DNA from: Lachnospiraceae bacterium
GTDB lineage: Bacteria > Bacillota > Clostridia > Lachnospirales > Lachnospiraceae
Length of the DNA: 64,000 bases
Direction of reading: 5' to 3'
Assembly: GCA_014804655.1 (NCBI GenBank)
Contig: JAAUZK010000024.1
Coordinates: 302,252-366,251 of the forward strand
The notes beneath the pieces were generated by a model. It worked only from the letters and a program-made list of their open reading frames with translations. It was not told the origin of the DNA and made no database searches. The stretch's first letter is position 1. Each line of letters begins with the position of its first letter. Below, piece by piece: positions 53,090-63,970 of the stretch. Both the position numbers and the translations under genes were made by a program.

Positions 53090-53932
53090 CTATCGCGCTT
53101 TTCCTGCTTCCACACAGTTGTGCATAAGCATTGCTATCGTCATGGGACCCACACCTCCCGGTACGGGCGTAATGGCGCTGCAAACCGGTGCTACATCGTC
53201 ATAATCCACATCACCGCATAACTTATTATTCTCATTGCGGTGGATACCTACATCTATTACCACCGCCCCCTCTTTCACATATTCTCTCGTAATCATCTTA
53301 GGCCTGCCTACCGCAACAATCAGAATATCCGCTCTTTTTGTCACTTCTTTCAGATCCTTTGTTCGGGAGTGAGCAACCGTTACCGTCCCGTTCTCCCGCA
53401 GAAGCAGCAGTGCCATGGGTTTCCCCACGATATTGCTTCTTCCGATCACGACACATTCTTTACCGGCAATCTCAATTCCGGAACGTTTTAGCAACTGAAT
53501 TATACCGGCCGGTGTACAGGATACGAAACCGGGCTGACCGATACAGAGTGCTCCGACACTCTGCGGATGGAATCCGTCCACATCCTTCTTCGGATCGATC
53601 GCCCGTATCACCTCGTCCTCGTCAATATGCTTCGGAAGCGGAAGCTGTACCAGAATACCATTAACTTCTTTCTTCTGATTCAAATCTCTGATCAGCTTAA
53701 GCAGCTCCTCCTGCGTTGTCTCCTCCGGCAGCTCATACGACAGAGAATCGATACCGATATAGGCACAAGCCTTTTTCTTATTTCCTACATACACACCGGA
53801 GGCCGGATCATTTCCCACCTGAATCACTGCCAGGCATATATGAATATGCTCTTCTTTCAGTTTTCCGACCTCTATCTTTAATTCCTCTTTGATCGCCGTA
53901 GAGATTGCCTTACCGTCTATGATCTGTGGCAT
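53090..53932 (-). CDS. folD: Methylene-THF dehydrogenase/methenyl-THF cyclohydrolase
   Basis: A 280-residue bifunctional enzyme converting methylene-THF to formyl-THF. The catalytic Tyr-x3-Lys is in SGVYVGNKKKA, with LVQLPLPKHI, GRSNIVGKPMALLL and the closing PGGVGPMTIAML boxes. GGGAGG precedes the ATG. With fhs 26 bases upstream it makes a one-carbon unit linked to formate, MetH and the 5-formyl-THF cyclo-ligase. Confidence 0.97.
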   Translation of the reverse strand: MPQIIDGKAISTAIKEELKIEVGKLKEEHIHICLAVIQVGNDPASGVYVGNKKKACAYIGIDSLSYELPEETTQEELLKLIRDLNQKKEVNGILVQLPLPKHIDEDEVIRAIDPKKDVDGFHPQSVGALCIGQPGFVSCTPAGIIQLLKRSGIEIAGKECVVIGRSNIVGKPMALLLLRENGTVTVAHSRTKDLKEVTKRADILIVAVGRPKMITREYVKEGAVVIDVGIHRNENNKLCGDVDYDDVAPVCSAITPVPGGVGPMTIAMLMHNCVEAGKAR

Positions 53933-53958
53933 AATCCGCGTCCTCCCTTTTTCATATT

Positions 53959-55626
53959 TTAAAATAAACCTGTAATTACTCCGCTCTCATTCACGTCAAT
54001 CTGGTAAGCTGCCGGATTCTTAGGAAGTCCGGGCATGGTCATGACCGTTCCGGTCAATGCAACCACGAATCCTGCACCGGCAGCCACATATACCTCCCGC
54101 ACATTCATGTTAAATCCCACCGGCCTGCCCAGAAGCGCCGGATCGTCTGACAGAGAATACTGCGTCTTCGCCATGCACACCGGCATATCACCGAATCCCA
54201 TTTCCTGCAGCTTCTTAAGCTGCCGCTCCGCCGCCGGCGAATAAGACACTCCTCCAGCGCCATATATCTCTGCAGCAATCGTCTCAATCTTCTCTCTGAG
54301 AGACAGGTCATCCTCATACAGCACCTTAAAGTGACTTTCTTTATGCTCCAACGTATCAAGCACCTTCTCAGCAAGTTCTACGCCGCCTGCACCGCCTTTC
54401 TCCCAAACCTCGGAGATTGCGAACTCACAGCCTCGGTCCTGACAGAACTTACGCACATATCCGATCTCCGCCTCCGTATCGGTTACGAAAGAATTGAGAG
54501 TAACTACGATCGGCACACCGTATTTGTGCAGGTTTTCGATATGTTTCTCAAGATTTACGATACCGGCCTCCAACGCAATCAGATTTTCTTTACCAAGATC
54601 ACTTTTAGCCACTCCCCCATTGTACTTCAATGCGCGCACCGTGGCAACCAGTACTACCGCATCGGGTTTCAGTCCCGCCATGCGGCATTTGATATCAAAG
54701 AATTTCTCCGCACCCAGATCAGCACCAAATCCGGCCTCTGTAATAACATAGTCCGCCATCTTAAGCGCTGTCTTCGTGGCACGAATCGAATTGCAGCCGT
54801 GCGCAATATTGGCAAACGGTCCACCGTGTACCAGTGCCGGTGTGTGCTCCAGTGTCTGAATCAGATTCGGTTTCATGGCATCTTTAAGCAATGCCGCCAT
54901 TGCGCCTACCGCTTTCAAATCTGATGCCGTCACCGGTCCGCCCTGATAATCATAGGCAACAATGATCTTGCCCAGCCTGTCCTTTAGATCCGTCATATCG
55001 GAGGCTAAACAGAGTATCGCCATAATCTCGGATGCCACTGTAATAACAAAATGATCTTCCCGCACTACGCCGTCCGTCCTGCCGCCGATCCCGACGATCA
55101 CATTGCGCAGCGCCCTGTCATTCATATCCAGACAGCGCTTCCACACGATCTGTCTGGGATCAATATTCAGCTCGTTTCCCTGCTGGATGTGGTTATCCAA
55201 GATCGCAGCCAGCAGATTATTGGCTGAGGTAATGGCATGAAAATCTCCAGTAAAGTGCAGATTCAGATCTTCCATGGGCACTACCTGCGCATAGCCCCCG
55301 CCTGCGGCACCGCCCTTAATCCCGAAACACGGTCCGAGAGAAGGCTCTCTGAGGGCGATAACCGCCTTTTTCCCCATCTTTCCGAAAGCCTGACCGAGCC
55401 CGACGCTTGTGGTGGTCTTACCCTCTCCGGCGGGCGTGGGATTGATTGCTGTCACGAGAATCAATTTACCGTCAAGATTATTCTGAATACGCTCTATGTA
55501 TTCATCCGATATCTTAGCCTTATATCTACCATACAGTTCCAGATCATCCGGTTCGACTCCGATTTGTCCGGCAACATCCGCAATATTATTAAGAACCGCT
55601 TCCTGTGCAATTTCAATATCTGTCTT
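53959..55626 (-). CDS. fhs: Formate-tetrahydrofolate ligase
   Basis: A 555-residue ATP-dependent enzyme that fixes formate to THF. The P-loop-like [16 protein letters not shown] is near residue 60, with [34 protein letters not shown] cut into recognisable shorter blocks. I start at TTG 55626 ([11 protein letters not shown]), because GGCGGG and the usual family length of about 556 support it; the ATG at 55665 would add 13 residues without a ribosome site. Confidence 0.95.
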   Translation of the reverse strand, partial: KTDIEIAQEAVLNNIADVAGQIGVEPDDLELYGRYKAKISDEYIERIQNNLDGKLILVTAINPTPAGEGKTTTSVGLGQAFGKMGKKAVIALREPSLGPCFGIKGGAAGGGYAQVVPMEDLNLHFTGDFHAITSANNLLAAILDNHIQQGNELNIDPRQIVWKRCLDMNDRALRNVIVGIGGRTDGVVREDHFVITVASEIMAILCLASDMTDLKDRLGKIIVAYDYQGGPVTASDLKAVGAMAALLKDAMKPNLIQTLEHTPALVHGGPFANIAHGCNSIRATKTALKMADYVITEAGFGADLGAEKFFDIKCRMAGLKPDAVVLVATVRALKYNGGVAKSDLGKENLIALEAGIVNLEKHIENLHKYGVPIVVTLNSFVTDTEAEIGYVRKFCQDRGCEFAISEVWEKGGAGGVELAEKVLDTLEHKESHFKVLYEDDLSLREKIETIAAEIYGAGGVSYSPAAERQLKKLQEMGFGDMPVCMAKTQYSLSDDPALLGRPVGFNMNVREVYVAAGAGFVVALTGTVMTMPGLPKNPAAYQIDVNESGVITGLF

Positions 55627-55678
55627 CAAGCCCTTTTCCCGCCTTTCTGTTTTTACGAAAAACAAATATATGCTTTGC

Positions 55679-55701
55679 GCCGCTTGCTCTTCACGAGCGG
55701 C
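55679..55701. terminator. Hairpin between ftsK and fhs
   Basis: GCCGCT (55679-55684) pairs with AGCGGC (55696-55701) around an 11-base loop that contains CTTCACG. A T run occurs further on (minus strand), so it is at best a weak terminator for ftsK. The loop region shares GCTTGC-CTTCAC with the dispersed repeat at 7241-7254. Confidence 0.35.
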
Positions 55702-55703
55702 TG

Positions 55704-58427
55704 TTATATGGTTTCCTCTACAAACTGCTCAAACTCCTCCGCCGTCATTACAATTTTACGGGGTTTTGTTCCCTCTTCTTCTCCGACAACACCCGCTTCA
55801 CACAGCTGATCCATAATGCGGGCCGCCCGGTTGAATCCGATTTTGAAGACGCGCTGCAGCATACCGATGGAGGCTTTGTCTTTTTCAATGATAAATCTGC
55901 CGGCCTCCACAAAATATTCATCATATTCGGAACTGCCGTCACTTCCCGGCATTCCTCCGCCGGCGCTGCTTCCCATATTTTTGATCTGATTTTCCACATC
56001 ATCACTGTAAACATTGCCAATGGCCTGATTCTTAAGGAAATCTACTACATCCGACACTTCCTTATCCGACACGAAAGCGCCCTGAATGCGGGCCGGTTTT
56101 GGATATCCCTGCGGATAAAAGAGCATGTCGCCTTTACCTAACAGCTTCTCCGCACCTACCATATCAAGGATCGTGCGGGAATCCACGCCGCTGGAAACAG
56201 CGAACGCCACACGGCTGGGCATGTTGGCTTTGATCAGACCTGTAATAACGTCTACGGACGGTCGCTGTGTCGCTATGATCAGATGGATGCCACAGGCTCT
56301 CGCAAGCTGAGCCAGACGGCAGATGGATTCTTCCACTTCGCCCGGCGATACCATCATCAGATCCGCCAGCTCGTCCACAATGATGAGGATCTGCGGCAGC
56401 TTCTCCGGCGCCTCCGGATCACCTGATGCCTTCATACTCTCCACTTTCTTATTGTAACCTTTCAGATCCCTGACGTTATAATCCGCAAATTTCTTATAAC
56501 GATCCGTCATCTCCGCCACGCCCCAGTGGAGGGCTGCGGCCGCTTTCTTCGGATCTGTCACTACAGGAATCAGCAGATGAGGTATGCCGTTATAGACACT
56601 GAGCTCCACCACCTTCGGATCGACCATGATCATCTTCACATCCTCCGGTTTTGCCTTATATAAAATTCCCATAATAATCGTGTTAATACAAACTGACTTA
56701 CCGGATCCGGTAGCGCCCGCAATAAGCATGTGGGGCATCTTGGCGATATCCGCCACTACGATCTTGCCGCCGATATCCTTACCCACAGCAAAGGCAAGAT
56801 TTGAATTAAACTCTTTAAATTCCTTAGATTCCACCAGTTCTCTGAAGGAGACCGCACTGTTCTCTTTGTTCGGCACCTCTATGCCGACGGCCGCTTTCCC
56901 CGGAATCGGCGCCTCAATACGAATATCCGTAGCCGCAAGATTCAACTTAATATCATCCGCAAGCCCAACGATCTTGCTGACCTTGACACCCTGCTCCGGC
57001 TGTAGCTCGTAGCGTGTGACAGACGGTCCCTGACTGATATCCGTGACGGTTACTCTCACACCGAATGTATTTAACGTCTGTTGCAGTCTCATGGCAGTCT
57101 CTTTTAATTCCTTAGCAGAATCTCCGTTTTTCTTGCCGCTGCCTTTCGCTAACAAATTCGTGGACGGGAATTTATACAGTTTTGCAATCTTTGGTTCCCC
57201 GCCTGCGATCTGTCTGGTGATTTCTCCGCTGTCTGTCGTTCCCGACACCTCTGCCGGAGCCTCTTTCGCCTGTCCTGCCGCACTCTTATATGCCGCCGGG
57301 CGTTCTCTTCCGGCATTCGGTGCCATACTGTTACCAAGCATCCGTTCCGGTCTGTCAGGCAGCAGCGCTTCTTCCTCGTAAACCTCCGGAATTTCAAAAT
57401 CTTCTTCCTGTTCCGGTTCGTCTACCGCGCCATGAATTTGAATCTCGTCCAGATCGTCCGACTCATTCTCTATATAATGATAGGAATGCGCCTCCCTTAC
57501 CGGCAGGCGATTCGCCTCCATCTCCTCTACTTCTTCTGCCATATGTAAAGTAATTTCATGGATATCATCCCTGGTCTTTTCCGTGTTCTCTTTCTCTCTG
57601 CCCCTATCAAGCGCTGTGTCAACCATAACACCGGTCACCTTTTTATCCATGCGCAGGATTTTCTCGTTCTCTATCTCTTCCTCACGTTGTCTGCGCTGCT
57701 CCTCTGCTCTGGCGCGCTTCTCTTCCATAGCGAGCCGTCTTTCCTGTGCACGTTCCCTGCGGTAAGCAGCATCCTCCACAGAACGCTCATACATACGCTT
57801 TCCCTGTCTGGTTACGCCGCCGATAAATGATTTCTCAGTGACCACCACCATACAGATGATTCCCACTACAAAAATCGCCAGCACCGTGCCTACCATCCCC
57901 AGAAATTTATAGGAAAGATAGGCGAGGGAGCCTGCAATGATGCCACCGCCGTTTCGGTTCTCACTGCAGCGCAGATAGATCTCCTTAATCTGATATCCCT
58001 CTGTCTGCGCAAGTTTTGTACCGAGTAACTCACATACCATACTGATTAACACAAACAATGCAATGCCCGCCACCAGTTTTCTGGTTGCAATATCATTCCC
58101 CATATTGGACATGCCGAAAGCGATCGCCAGAAAGACGATCACCGGCGCAATATACGCCGTCAGTCCGAAGATACCGAACATCACGCTGCTGACCGCATTG
58201 CCGGCCTTGCCCACGATACCGAAGTTACACAGAAACAGAATGACCGCCAGCGCCAGAAAAACAAGCAGCAGAATCTCATTGCGTATCGCGACATCCATAG
58301 GCTGTGCCGCTCTGCCTTCCGTATTTCTTTTTCTCGTCTGTGTCTGTCTGCTTCCACCCGTATTTCTATTTGAAGTTGTCGTTTTTTTCTTTGCGGAAGA
58401 ACGGTTTCCTCCCTGACTTGCTGCCAT
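55704..58427 (-). CDS. ftsK: DNA translocase FtsK/SpoIIIE
   Basis: A 907-residue septal DNA pump. A basic N-terminus is followed by four membrane helices (about 48-170), a long charged linker (about 200-420), the motor domain with Walker [12 protein letters not shown] (about 576-586) and Walker [14 protein letters not shown], and a C-terminal winged-helix gamma domain ([20 protein letters not shown]). It moves DNA during division or into the forespore. AGGAGG precedes the ATG. A promoter lies at 58474-58502. Confidence 0.95.
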   Translation of the reverse strand: MAASQGGNRSSAKKKTTTSNRNTGGSRQTQTRKRNTEGRAAQPMDVAIRNEILLLVFLALAVILFLCNFGIVGKAGNAVSSVMFGIFGLTAYIAPVIVFLAIAFGMSNMGNDIATRKLVAGIALFVLISMVCELLGTKLAQTEGYQIKEIYLRCSENRNGGGIIAGSLAYLSYKFLGMVGTVLAIFVVGIICMVVVTEKSFIGGVTRQGKRMYERSVEDAAYRRERAQERRLAMEEKRARAEEQRRQREEEIENEKILRMDKKVTGVMVDTALDRGREKENTEKTRDDIHEITLHMAEEVEEMEANRLPVREAHSYHYIENESDDLDEIQIHGAVDEPEQEEDFEIPEVYEEEALLPDRPERMLGNSMAPNAGRERPAAYKSAAGQAKEAPAEVSGTTDSGEITRQIAGGEPKIAKLYKFPSTNLLAKGSGKKNGDSAKELKETAMRLQQTLNTFGVRVTVTDISQGPSVTRYELQPEQGVKVSKIVGLADDIKLNLAATDIRIEAPIPGKAAVGIEVPNKENSAVSFRELVESKEFKEFNSNLAFAVGKDIGGKIVVADIAKMPHMLIAGATGSGKSVCINTIIMGILYKAKPEDVKMIMVDPKVVELSVYNGIPHLLIPVVTDPKKAAAALHWGVAEMTDRYKKFADYNVRDLKGYNKKVESMKASGDPEAPEKLPQILIIVDELADLMMVSPGEVEESICRLAQLARACGIHLIIATQRPSVDVITGLIKANMPSRVAFAVSSGVDSRTILDMVGAEKLLGKGDMLFYPQGYPKPARIQGAFVSDKEVSDVVDFLKNQAIGNVYSDDVENQIKNMGSSAGGGMPGSDGSSEYDEYFVEAGRFIIEKDKASIGMLQRVFKIGFNRAARIMDQLCEAGVVGEEEGTKPRKIVMTAEEFEQFVEETI

Positions 58428-58473
58428 GATAATGCCTCCTGAGCATACTCCTCCTGATGATATAACTCAATAT

Positions 58474-58502
58474 AGTATAGCATTTTCATTTTCGCTTGTC
58501 AT
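58474..58502 (-). promoter_or_regulatory. Promoter for ftsK
   Basis: Minus strand ATGACA (58497-58502), 17-base spacer, TATACT (58474-58479), about 40 bases before the ftsK start. Confidence 0.5.
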
Positions 58503-58505
58503 CCC

Positions 58506-59297
58506 TTATTTTGTATCTGCCTTTTTCTTATCTACCATATCGTGGAGCTGTGCGATGGCATCTTTGATTCCGCCCACCTCACATATGATCCCCTCCTGTA
58601 CCGCTTCATTTCCTACCAGAATCGTTCCCACGTCCTTCGTCAGCACACCGGTCTCCATCATCAGCTCTTCCAATCTCGATTTGGATATCTTACAGTGTTC
58701 ACAGACGAATCCTGTGATTCGATTTTGAATCTGGCGGAAATAATCAAATGTCTGCTGTACACCGATCACCATGCCGTTTAACCGTACCGGATGGATCACC
58801 ATGGTTCCCGTAGGCACAATATAGGAATAATCCGTGCTCACGGCAATCGGAACGCCTATGGAGTGACTGCCGCCCAGCACAAGCGAAACCGTCGGTTTGC
58901 TAAGCGATGCGATCATCTCTGCTATGGCAAGTCCTGCTTCCACATCCCCGCCCATCGTATTAAGCAGGATCAATACACCGTCTATCTCCTTGCTGTCTTC
59001 AATCGCCGCAAGCTGCGGCAGAATATGCTCGTATTTGGTTGTCTTGGCCGTGCTGCTTAAGTTATCGTGTCCCTCAATCTCTCCGATGATAGAGATCAAA
59101 TGGATCTTGTGATGTGATTCGTTTTCATCCAATGTGATCTGCCCTACTTCACTGATCCGTTCATCTCTGTGTTTCTCTTTATCCTGTTGTTTTTCCTGCT
59201 CTTCGCGTTTCTCTTCCTTATTATTTTTGCTTTCTTTATTATTTTCTTTACTTTCCTTATTTTCCCTGCCGTTATTCTTATTATCCTTATTTCCCAT
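58506..59297 (-). CDS. TepA/ClpP-like protease
   Basis: A 263-residue protein of the translocation-enhancing (TepA, ClpP-fold) group. The nucleophile serine lies in LGGSHSIGVPIA, the histidine in MVIHPVRLNGM; NTMGGDVEAGLAIAEMI is also typical. Residues 3-45 are an extreme Asn/Lys/Glu-rich low-complexity stretch. ATG 59297 has GGAGG six bases upstream; the longer frame to 59465 runs through the terminator at 59328-59366. Related proteins act in spore germination or secretion; the substrate is unknown. Confidence 0.88.
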   Translation of the reverse strand: MGNKDNKNNGRENKESKENNKESKNNKEEKREEQEKQQDKEKHRDERISEVGQITLDENESHHKIHLISIIGEIEGHDNLSSTAKTTKYEHILPQLAAIEDSKEIDGVLILLNTMGGDVEAGLAIAEMIASLSKPTVSLVLGGSHSIGVPIAVSTDYSYIVPTGTMVIHPVRLNGMVIGVQQTFDYFRQIQNRITGFVCEHCKISKSRLEELMMETGVLTKDVGTILVGNEAVQEGIICEVGGIKDAIAQLHDMVDKKKADTK

Positions 59298-59327
59298 CAT
59301 GAACCTCCGACTATTTCCTATAAACTT

Positions 59328-59366
59328 AAAAAGGAGAACCGACGCTGTTATTTCACGTGATTCTCC
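59328..59366 (-). terminator. Terminator before the TepA-like gene
   Basis: On the minus strand, GGAGAA (59361-59366) pairs with TTCTCC (59333-59338), followed by TTTTT (59328-59332). It should end transcripts from the membrane protein gene at 59431-61104. Confidence 0.65.
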
Positions 59367-59430
59367 CTTAGTTTGCGTTATTTGTGATGATTTATGCATC
59401 AAATTATTTTCTAAAATATTCTGATGGACT

Positions 59431-61104
59431 TTACAAAATATCAAAGTCGTCATGATCCGGAACATTTATATCATATTTCATGTCTTTTTCTTCAACAGGA
59501 TATTGATAATCCATCTCCCTCTTCACGTGTTTTTTCGGAAGAGGCAAGGGATTCTCTATGTAGCGCGGCTTCTTCAACTCTTCTCCCGCCTCACGAGTGT
59601 CCTTTGCCGATTCGTTCACTTCTGTCTTATAAACGTCTCTCATTTTCTCTGTGTGCCCGTATTCCTCCGGTTTGCGGCTGTCTATTGCCATTTCTTCCTT
59701 CCCGTCATCCTCTGTCAATACACCCTCTTCTTCCTGATCGACCGAGGCATTGATCTTTTCGATCACCGCCTGCACAATCTTCGCTTTATCGCCGAAAATA
59801 CAGTTCTGCAACCCTAACCCTGCCAGAACGGCCCAGATATAAAGCGACAGCAGTCCGAACTGCCATCCCCCGATTCCCGCCATGGGAGTCGGCGCTACAA
59901 TAATACACAGCAGAATCCATAACATATAATTTTGTTCCCTGCCGCTTCGGAAAAACTCAAAAACAAGAAAAGAAGCCGGGATAATCAATAACCCGATCAA
60001 ATAGATGTCATACAGATACGGGCTAAAATTATTGAATGCTACACTGTATTGATACCATAGCCTTACATTTCGAATATTAAATTCCGCGCCGTATAATCCG
60101 AGATAAGTTGCCGCAAACAACATGGCTGCATATGCGACGATCGTTATGCCAATCACCCCGGCACTGATCCCCGCAGAGTTATACACGGGCGCTGCTTCCT
60201 GCCTTTTCTTCCGTCCGGTAGCAACCGCCACGATCATATGCATAAGCGGTGCCGCCGACAGCTCAATACATGCAAGCAGTCCGATCACTGCGCCTATTAC
60301 CGCAGCCCCGAAAAACGCCACCGGTTTATTTAAGCGGTTGTCACAATAGCTTTGTATGAAATTGACAACAATCAGCATGCCTGTCATATATAACACGAAG
60401 AACAGCCATTCCGGACCGAAACATACAAGCATCTTCAGACAACAGAGCGAACATGCCATATACAAAAGCACAACGCATGCCGGAAGACGACCGGCGCTCT
60501 TTCTCGTCACCACATAAGCAAGCAGCATACCGACGATCTGCAAAGCGATCTGTAAGATAATCGCCGAAGTAATCTTATGGCCCAGAAAAGATAATACCAC
60601 CGACAGACACAACACATACAGATAAGAAATCCTGTTTAGCGCATTTGGCATAACATTTCCACTGGCCGCTATCGCCATATCATAATATTCCAGGCCGCTC
60701 ACCTGAAGCCCCCACTCATTGTTAACCACAGATATGGCATATTCGGCATACATGAGCCGCAAAAAAACGCCGCCTGCCAATATGAGAAGAACAACGACGC
60801 ATTCCCATATCCGCAAAGTACGTTCTTTCCACGTGCATTTCTTTCTGATCACTCCGGACAGGCCTCTGATCGCCCAATATAACAGAACCGTAATCGGAAC
60901 GATGAGAAGTCCAAGTAAGATCAGTATATTGTCGTTCACACCGGCAAGCGGGCTGACTACAGGGTCCGGGAATTCTCTCCCATATGGTATGCCTGCAAGG
61001 TAAGCTGTCCATACACCTCCGGCAAGCACCACCAGCAATATGACACACAGAATGGTATACAGAATCCACAATACGTAGCTAAACCACGTTTTACGATAAG
61101 TCAT
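59431..61104 (-). CDS. Polytopic membrane protein with acidic C-terminal tail
   Basis: A 557-residue protein with about 11-12 predicted helices (residues 8-435) and a cytoplasmic, highly charged tail of about 120 residues. The helix pattern and a long extracytoplasmic loop after helix 3 (YAISVVNNEWGLQVSGLEYY) recall GT-C glycosyltransferases such as ArnT-like proteins, but I see no clear catalytic Asp-x-Glu pair in that loop. It ends in PVEEKDMKYDINVPDHDDF. Function not assigned. It is 18 bases downstream of metY. Confidence 0.78.
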   Translation of the reverse strand: MTYRKTWFSYVLWILYTILCVILLVVLAGGVWTAYLAGIPYGREFPDPVVSPLAGVNDNILILLGLLIVPITVLLYWAIRGLSGVIRKKCTWKERTLRIWECVVVLLILAGGVFLRLMYAEYAISVVNNEWGLQVSGLEYYDMAIAASGNVMPNALNRISYLYVLCLSVVLSFLGHKITSAIILQIALQIVGMLLAYVVTRKSAGRLPACVVLLYMACSLCCLKMLVCFGPEWLFFVLYMTGMLIVVNFIQSYCDNRLNKPVAFFGAAVIGAVIGLLACIELSAAPLMHMIVAVATGRKKRQEAAPVYNSAGISAGVIGITIVAYAAMLFAATYLGLYGAEFNIRNVRLWYQYSVAFNNFSPYLYDIYLIGLLIIPASFLVFEFFRSGREQNYMLWILLCIIVAPTPMAGIGGWQFGLLSLYIWAVLAGLGLQNCIFGDKAKIVQAVIEKINASVDQEEEGVLTEDDGKEEMAIDSRKPEEYGHTEKMRDVYKTEVNESAKDTREAGEELKKPRYIENPLPLPKKHVKREMDYQYPVEEKDMKYDINVPDHDDFDIL

Positions 61105-61122
61105 AATGATTATCCTTTTACA

Positions 61123-62406
61123 TCATATTTTAGATAATGCCTGTTCCAAATCCGCAATGATATCATCTATATGCTCGATTCCGACAGAAAATCTGATCAG
61201 ATCGGGAGCCACACCCGCCTCTTTAAGCTGCTCCTCATTCATCTGCCTGTGCGTGTGACTGGCCGGATGGAGCACACTCGTCCTTGCATCCGCAACATGC
61301 GTCACTATAGCGGCCAGTTCCAGAAGATCCATCATTTTAGAGGCCGCCTCTCTACCGCCCTTTAAGCCGAAAGAGATAACCCCGCAGGTTCCCTTCGGCA
61401 TATATTTTTGTGCCATCTCATAATATTTGCAACTCTTTAATCCCGGATAATTCACCCACGCTACTTTCTCATGTCCTTCCAGATATTCGGCCACTTTCTG
61501 CGCATTATAACAATGCCGTTCCATCCGCAAGGGCAATGTTTCCAACCCGACATTCAACAGAAAAGCATTCTGCGGAGACTGCATTGAGCCTAAGTCTCTC
61601 ATCAACTGGGTCGTTGCCTTGGTGAGATAAGCCGCCCTGCCGAACTTCTCAGTATAGATAATGCCGTGATAAGACTCGTCCGGCGTGCATAATCCCGGGA
61701 ATTTATCGGGATATGCGCTCCAGTCAAAATTACCTGAATCCACGATACAGCCGCCCAGCGCCATTGCATGACCGTCCATATATTTCGTTGTGGAGTGGAT
61801 CACGATATCCGCTCCCCACTTGATCGGATTACAGTTGATAGGTGTGGCGAAAGTATTGTCTACAATCAGCGGAACTTGATGATCATGTGCCGCTTTCGCA
61901 AACTTCTCAATATCCAGTACCACCAATGCCGGATTCGCTATCGTCTCCGCAAAAACGCACTTGGTATTCGGGCGAAATGCTTCTGCAAGCTCCTGTATCG
62001 ATGCGTCGGGGTCCACAATGGTGCATTCTACCCCCATCTTTTTCATGGTGCAGGTGATCAGGTTAAAGGTTCCGCCGTACACGGTGGAAGACAGCACTAC
62101 GTGATCTCCCGCCTCACAAACGTTAAATACTGCATAATAACAAGCCGCCTGCCCCGATGAGGTCAGCATAGCTGCCACACCGCTCTCCAGCTCACAGATC
62201 TTAGCCGCCACGCAATCGTTCGTGGGATTCTGTAGTCTGCTGTAGAAATATCCGCTTTCTTCCAAATCAAAAAGCCGCCCCATCTGTTCGGAGGATTCAT
62301 ACTTAAATGTCGTACTCTGACAGATCGGCAGCACACGGGGTTCACCATTCTTCGGCCGCCACCCTGACTGGATACATATAGTTTCTTTCTGGTATTGTTT
62401 ATTCAT
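61123..62406 (-). CDS. metY: O-acetylhomoserine sulfhydrylase (MetY type)
   Basis: A 427-residue PLP enzyme making homocysteine from O-acetylhomoserine and sulfide, which feeds MetH in the same window. The PLP lysine is in HSTTKYMDGHAMALGG (about residue 208). Length and the TFKYESSEQMGRLF region fit this group rather than cystathionine beta-lyase. The start overlaps the upstream CFI-box-like gene by eight bases, so it is translationally coupled. No SAM riboswitch is present directly upstream. Confidence 0.93.
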   Translation of the reverse strand: MNKQYQKETICIQSGWRPKNGEPRVLPICQSTTFKYESSEQMGRLFDLEESGYFYSRLQNPTNDCVAAKICELESGVAAMLTSSGQAACYYAVFNVCEAGDHVVLSSTVYGGTFNLITCTMKKMGVECTIVDPDASIQELAEAFRPNTKCVFAETIANPALVVLDIEKFAKAAHDHQVPLIVDNTFATPINCNPIKWGADIVIHSTTKYMDGHAMALGGCIVDSGNFDWSAYPDKFPGLCTPDESYHGIIYTEKFGRAAYLTKATTQLMRDLGSMQSPQNAFLLNVGLETLPLRMERHCYNAQKVAEYLEGHEKVAWVNYPGLKSCKYYEMAQKYMPKGTCGVISFGLKGGREAASKMMDLLELAAIVTHVADARTSVLHPASHTHRQMNEEQLKEAGVAPDLIRFSVGIEHIDDIIADLEQALSKI

Positions 62407-63217
62407 CTCTATGTAATGCCCCTTCCTGTTTATGTCGGTCTGTCACCATATACTCCGCCTTCAGCTCCGACATCATCATTTCATACAACTGTCTACACCG
62501 TTCATTTTCCCGATTCTCAACATATGCGACACATTTACTAATATAATGCTCCCACAGATACAGATATTTTTCTTCGGGTGTCGCCTCCCTGGCAATCCGC
62601 TTGACAATCGTAGGCGCGATATCATAATATTCCCGAATAATCTCCTGTCCGTCGTCCTGCCGGAACAGATACTCGTCCCTGTACCGCTTCATCAGCTCGA
62701 TCTCCCTACAGTCCTGCGGCTTATGAAGCCCACAGCATACCGCGGTAGTCACGAAGCACAATTTCTGTTTGAACCCTGCCTGAATGGATTCATAATCGGC
62801 TGCCTGTATATGCTGCCCGAATCGCTCGTTCCATCTGTCACATATGACACCTGTCATCTTCTTCATCTCATCTTCTGCCGCACCGTATCGTCTCTGATAA
62901 GCGATAATGGCCGGCAGAAAATAGGATACCATATACAGATTCATATTCAACTGCTGCTCTTCTCTCTTCGTCCTTCCTTTGATACATTCCTGAATACGCT
63001 GTGCCTGATCCGTAAGGCAATCCGCCACTTGTATATAGGCTTGCTCCCTGTCCGGCGTATCTTCATTCCACACCGCCGCAAACGTACGCCATACGGAAAT
63101 ATTCTCCTCCAGATATCTCTCAAAGGATGACGCATAAGTCTCTTTTTTAAACTCGGAAATTCGATCTGCCGCCTGATCCAGAATGCCGGCAATCTGATCC
63201 AAATGCATATTATTCAT
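62399..63217 (-). CDS. CFI-box-like conserved protein
   Basis: A 272-residue soluble, helical protein. A segment in the second half, CFVTTAVCCGLHKPQDC followed by MKRYRDEYL and IREYYDIAPTIVKRIA, matches the pattern I know as the CFI-box (Cys-aromatic-Ile/Val-x-T-A). In other proteins this motif is near the C-terminus; here it is followed by about 55 residues. Function unknown. I start at ATG 63217 (MNNMHLDQ), with AGGAG seven bases upstream. It lies between yebC and metY and overlaps metY by eight bases. Confidence 0.78.
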   Translation of the reverse strand: MNNMHLDQIAGILDQAADRISEFKKETYASSFERYLEENISVWRTFAAVWNEDTPDREQAYIQVADCLTDQAQRIQECIKGRTKREEQQLNMNLYMVSYFLPAIIAYQRRYGAAEDEMKKMTGVICDRWNERFGQHIQAADYESIQAGFKQKLCFVTTAVCCGLHKPQDCREIELMKRYRDEYLFRQDDGQEIIREYYDIAPTIVKRIAREATPEEKYLYLWEHYISKCVAYVENRENERCRQLYEMMMSELKAEYMVTDRHKQEGALHRDE

Positions 63218-63241
63218 CTGCATTCTCCTGCTCTTTGCCAA

Positions 63242-63970
63242 TTACTCATCCCAGTTATGATACACCGCCTGCACATCATCATCGTCTTCTAATAAATCGA
63301 GAGTTCTCTGCAAATTTTTGATTGCCGTCTCGTCTGTCAGTTCCACCCAGTTCTGAGGAATCATGGTAACCTCTGAGGAAACCGGAACGACACCTGCTTC
63401 CTTTAATGCCGCATCCACTTCGCTCCACTGATCGGGATCTGTATATACTTCAAAACAGTCCTCCTCTTCCTCAAAATCTTCCGCACCCGCATCCAGTGCC
63501 AGCATCATCAGATCATCCGCTTCCATGTCACACTCTTCCTTATCGATAATGATCTGCCCCTTCTTATCAAACATGAAAGAAACACATCCGGGCGTTCCGA
63601 CATTGCCCTGTCCTTTTGTAAAAGCGCTCCGCACATTTGCCGCCGTTCTGTTCTGGTTATCCGTCAGGGCATCCACGATAATCGCTATGCCGTTTGGTCC
63701 GTATCCCTCATATGTCACATACTTATAGTTGACGTTACCGCCCTCGCCTGCCGCTTTCTTGATACCTCTGTCAATGGTATCGTTAGGCATATTGTTTGCC
63801 TTCGCTTTGGCAATGACCTGTGCCAGCTTGAAATTATTGGCCGGATCCGGTCCTCCCTCCTTGACTGCAACGGCGATCTCTCTTCCGATGATCGTAAAGA
63901 TCTTGCCCTTGGCGGCATCATTTTTTTCCTTTTTATGTTTAATATTTGCAAATTTAGAATGTCCTGACAT
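63242..63970 (-). CDS. yebC: YebC/PmpR-family transcriptional or translational regulator
   Basis: A 242-residue protein beginning MSGHSKFANIKHKKEKNDAA, then GPDPANNF and the GYGPNGIAIIVDALTDNQNR block, all typical of the TACO1/YebC family. Some members act as DNA-binding regulators and others relieve ribosome stalling at polyproline. GGAGAG precedes the ATG. It is complete within the window, 30 bases from the right edge. Confidence 0.96.
   Translation of the reverse strand: MSGHSKFANIKHKKEKNDAAKGKIFTIIGREIAVAVKEGGPDPANNFKLAQVIAKAKANNMPNDTIDRGIKKAAGEGGNVNYKYVTYEGYGPNGIAIIVDALTDNQNRTAANVRSAFTKGQGNVGTPGCVSFMFDKKGQIIIDKEECDMEADDLMMLALDAGAEDFEEEEDCFEVYTDPDQWSEVDAALKEAGVVPVSSEVTMIPQNWVELTDETAIKNLQRTLDLLEDDDDVQAVYHNWDE

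Noticed and set aside
55627..55703. THF riboswitch or other leader before fhs
   Set aside because: The gap is only 77 bases and shows one small hairpin without the conserved riboswitch boxes.
62399..62410. SAM riboswitch or T-box before metY
   Set aside because: metY overlaps the upstream gene, leaving no room; metH is likewise only one base from the gene before it.
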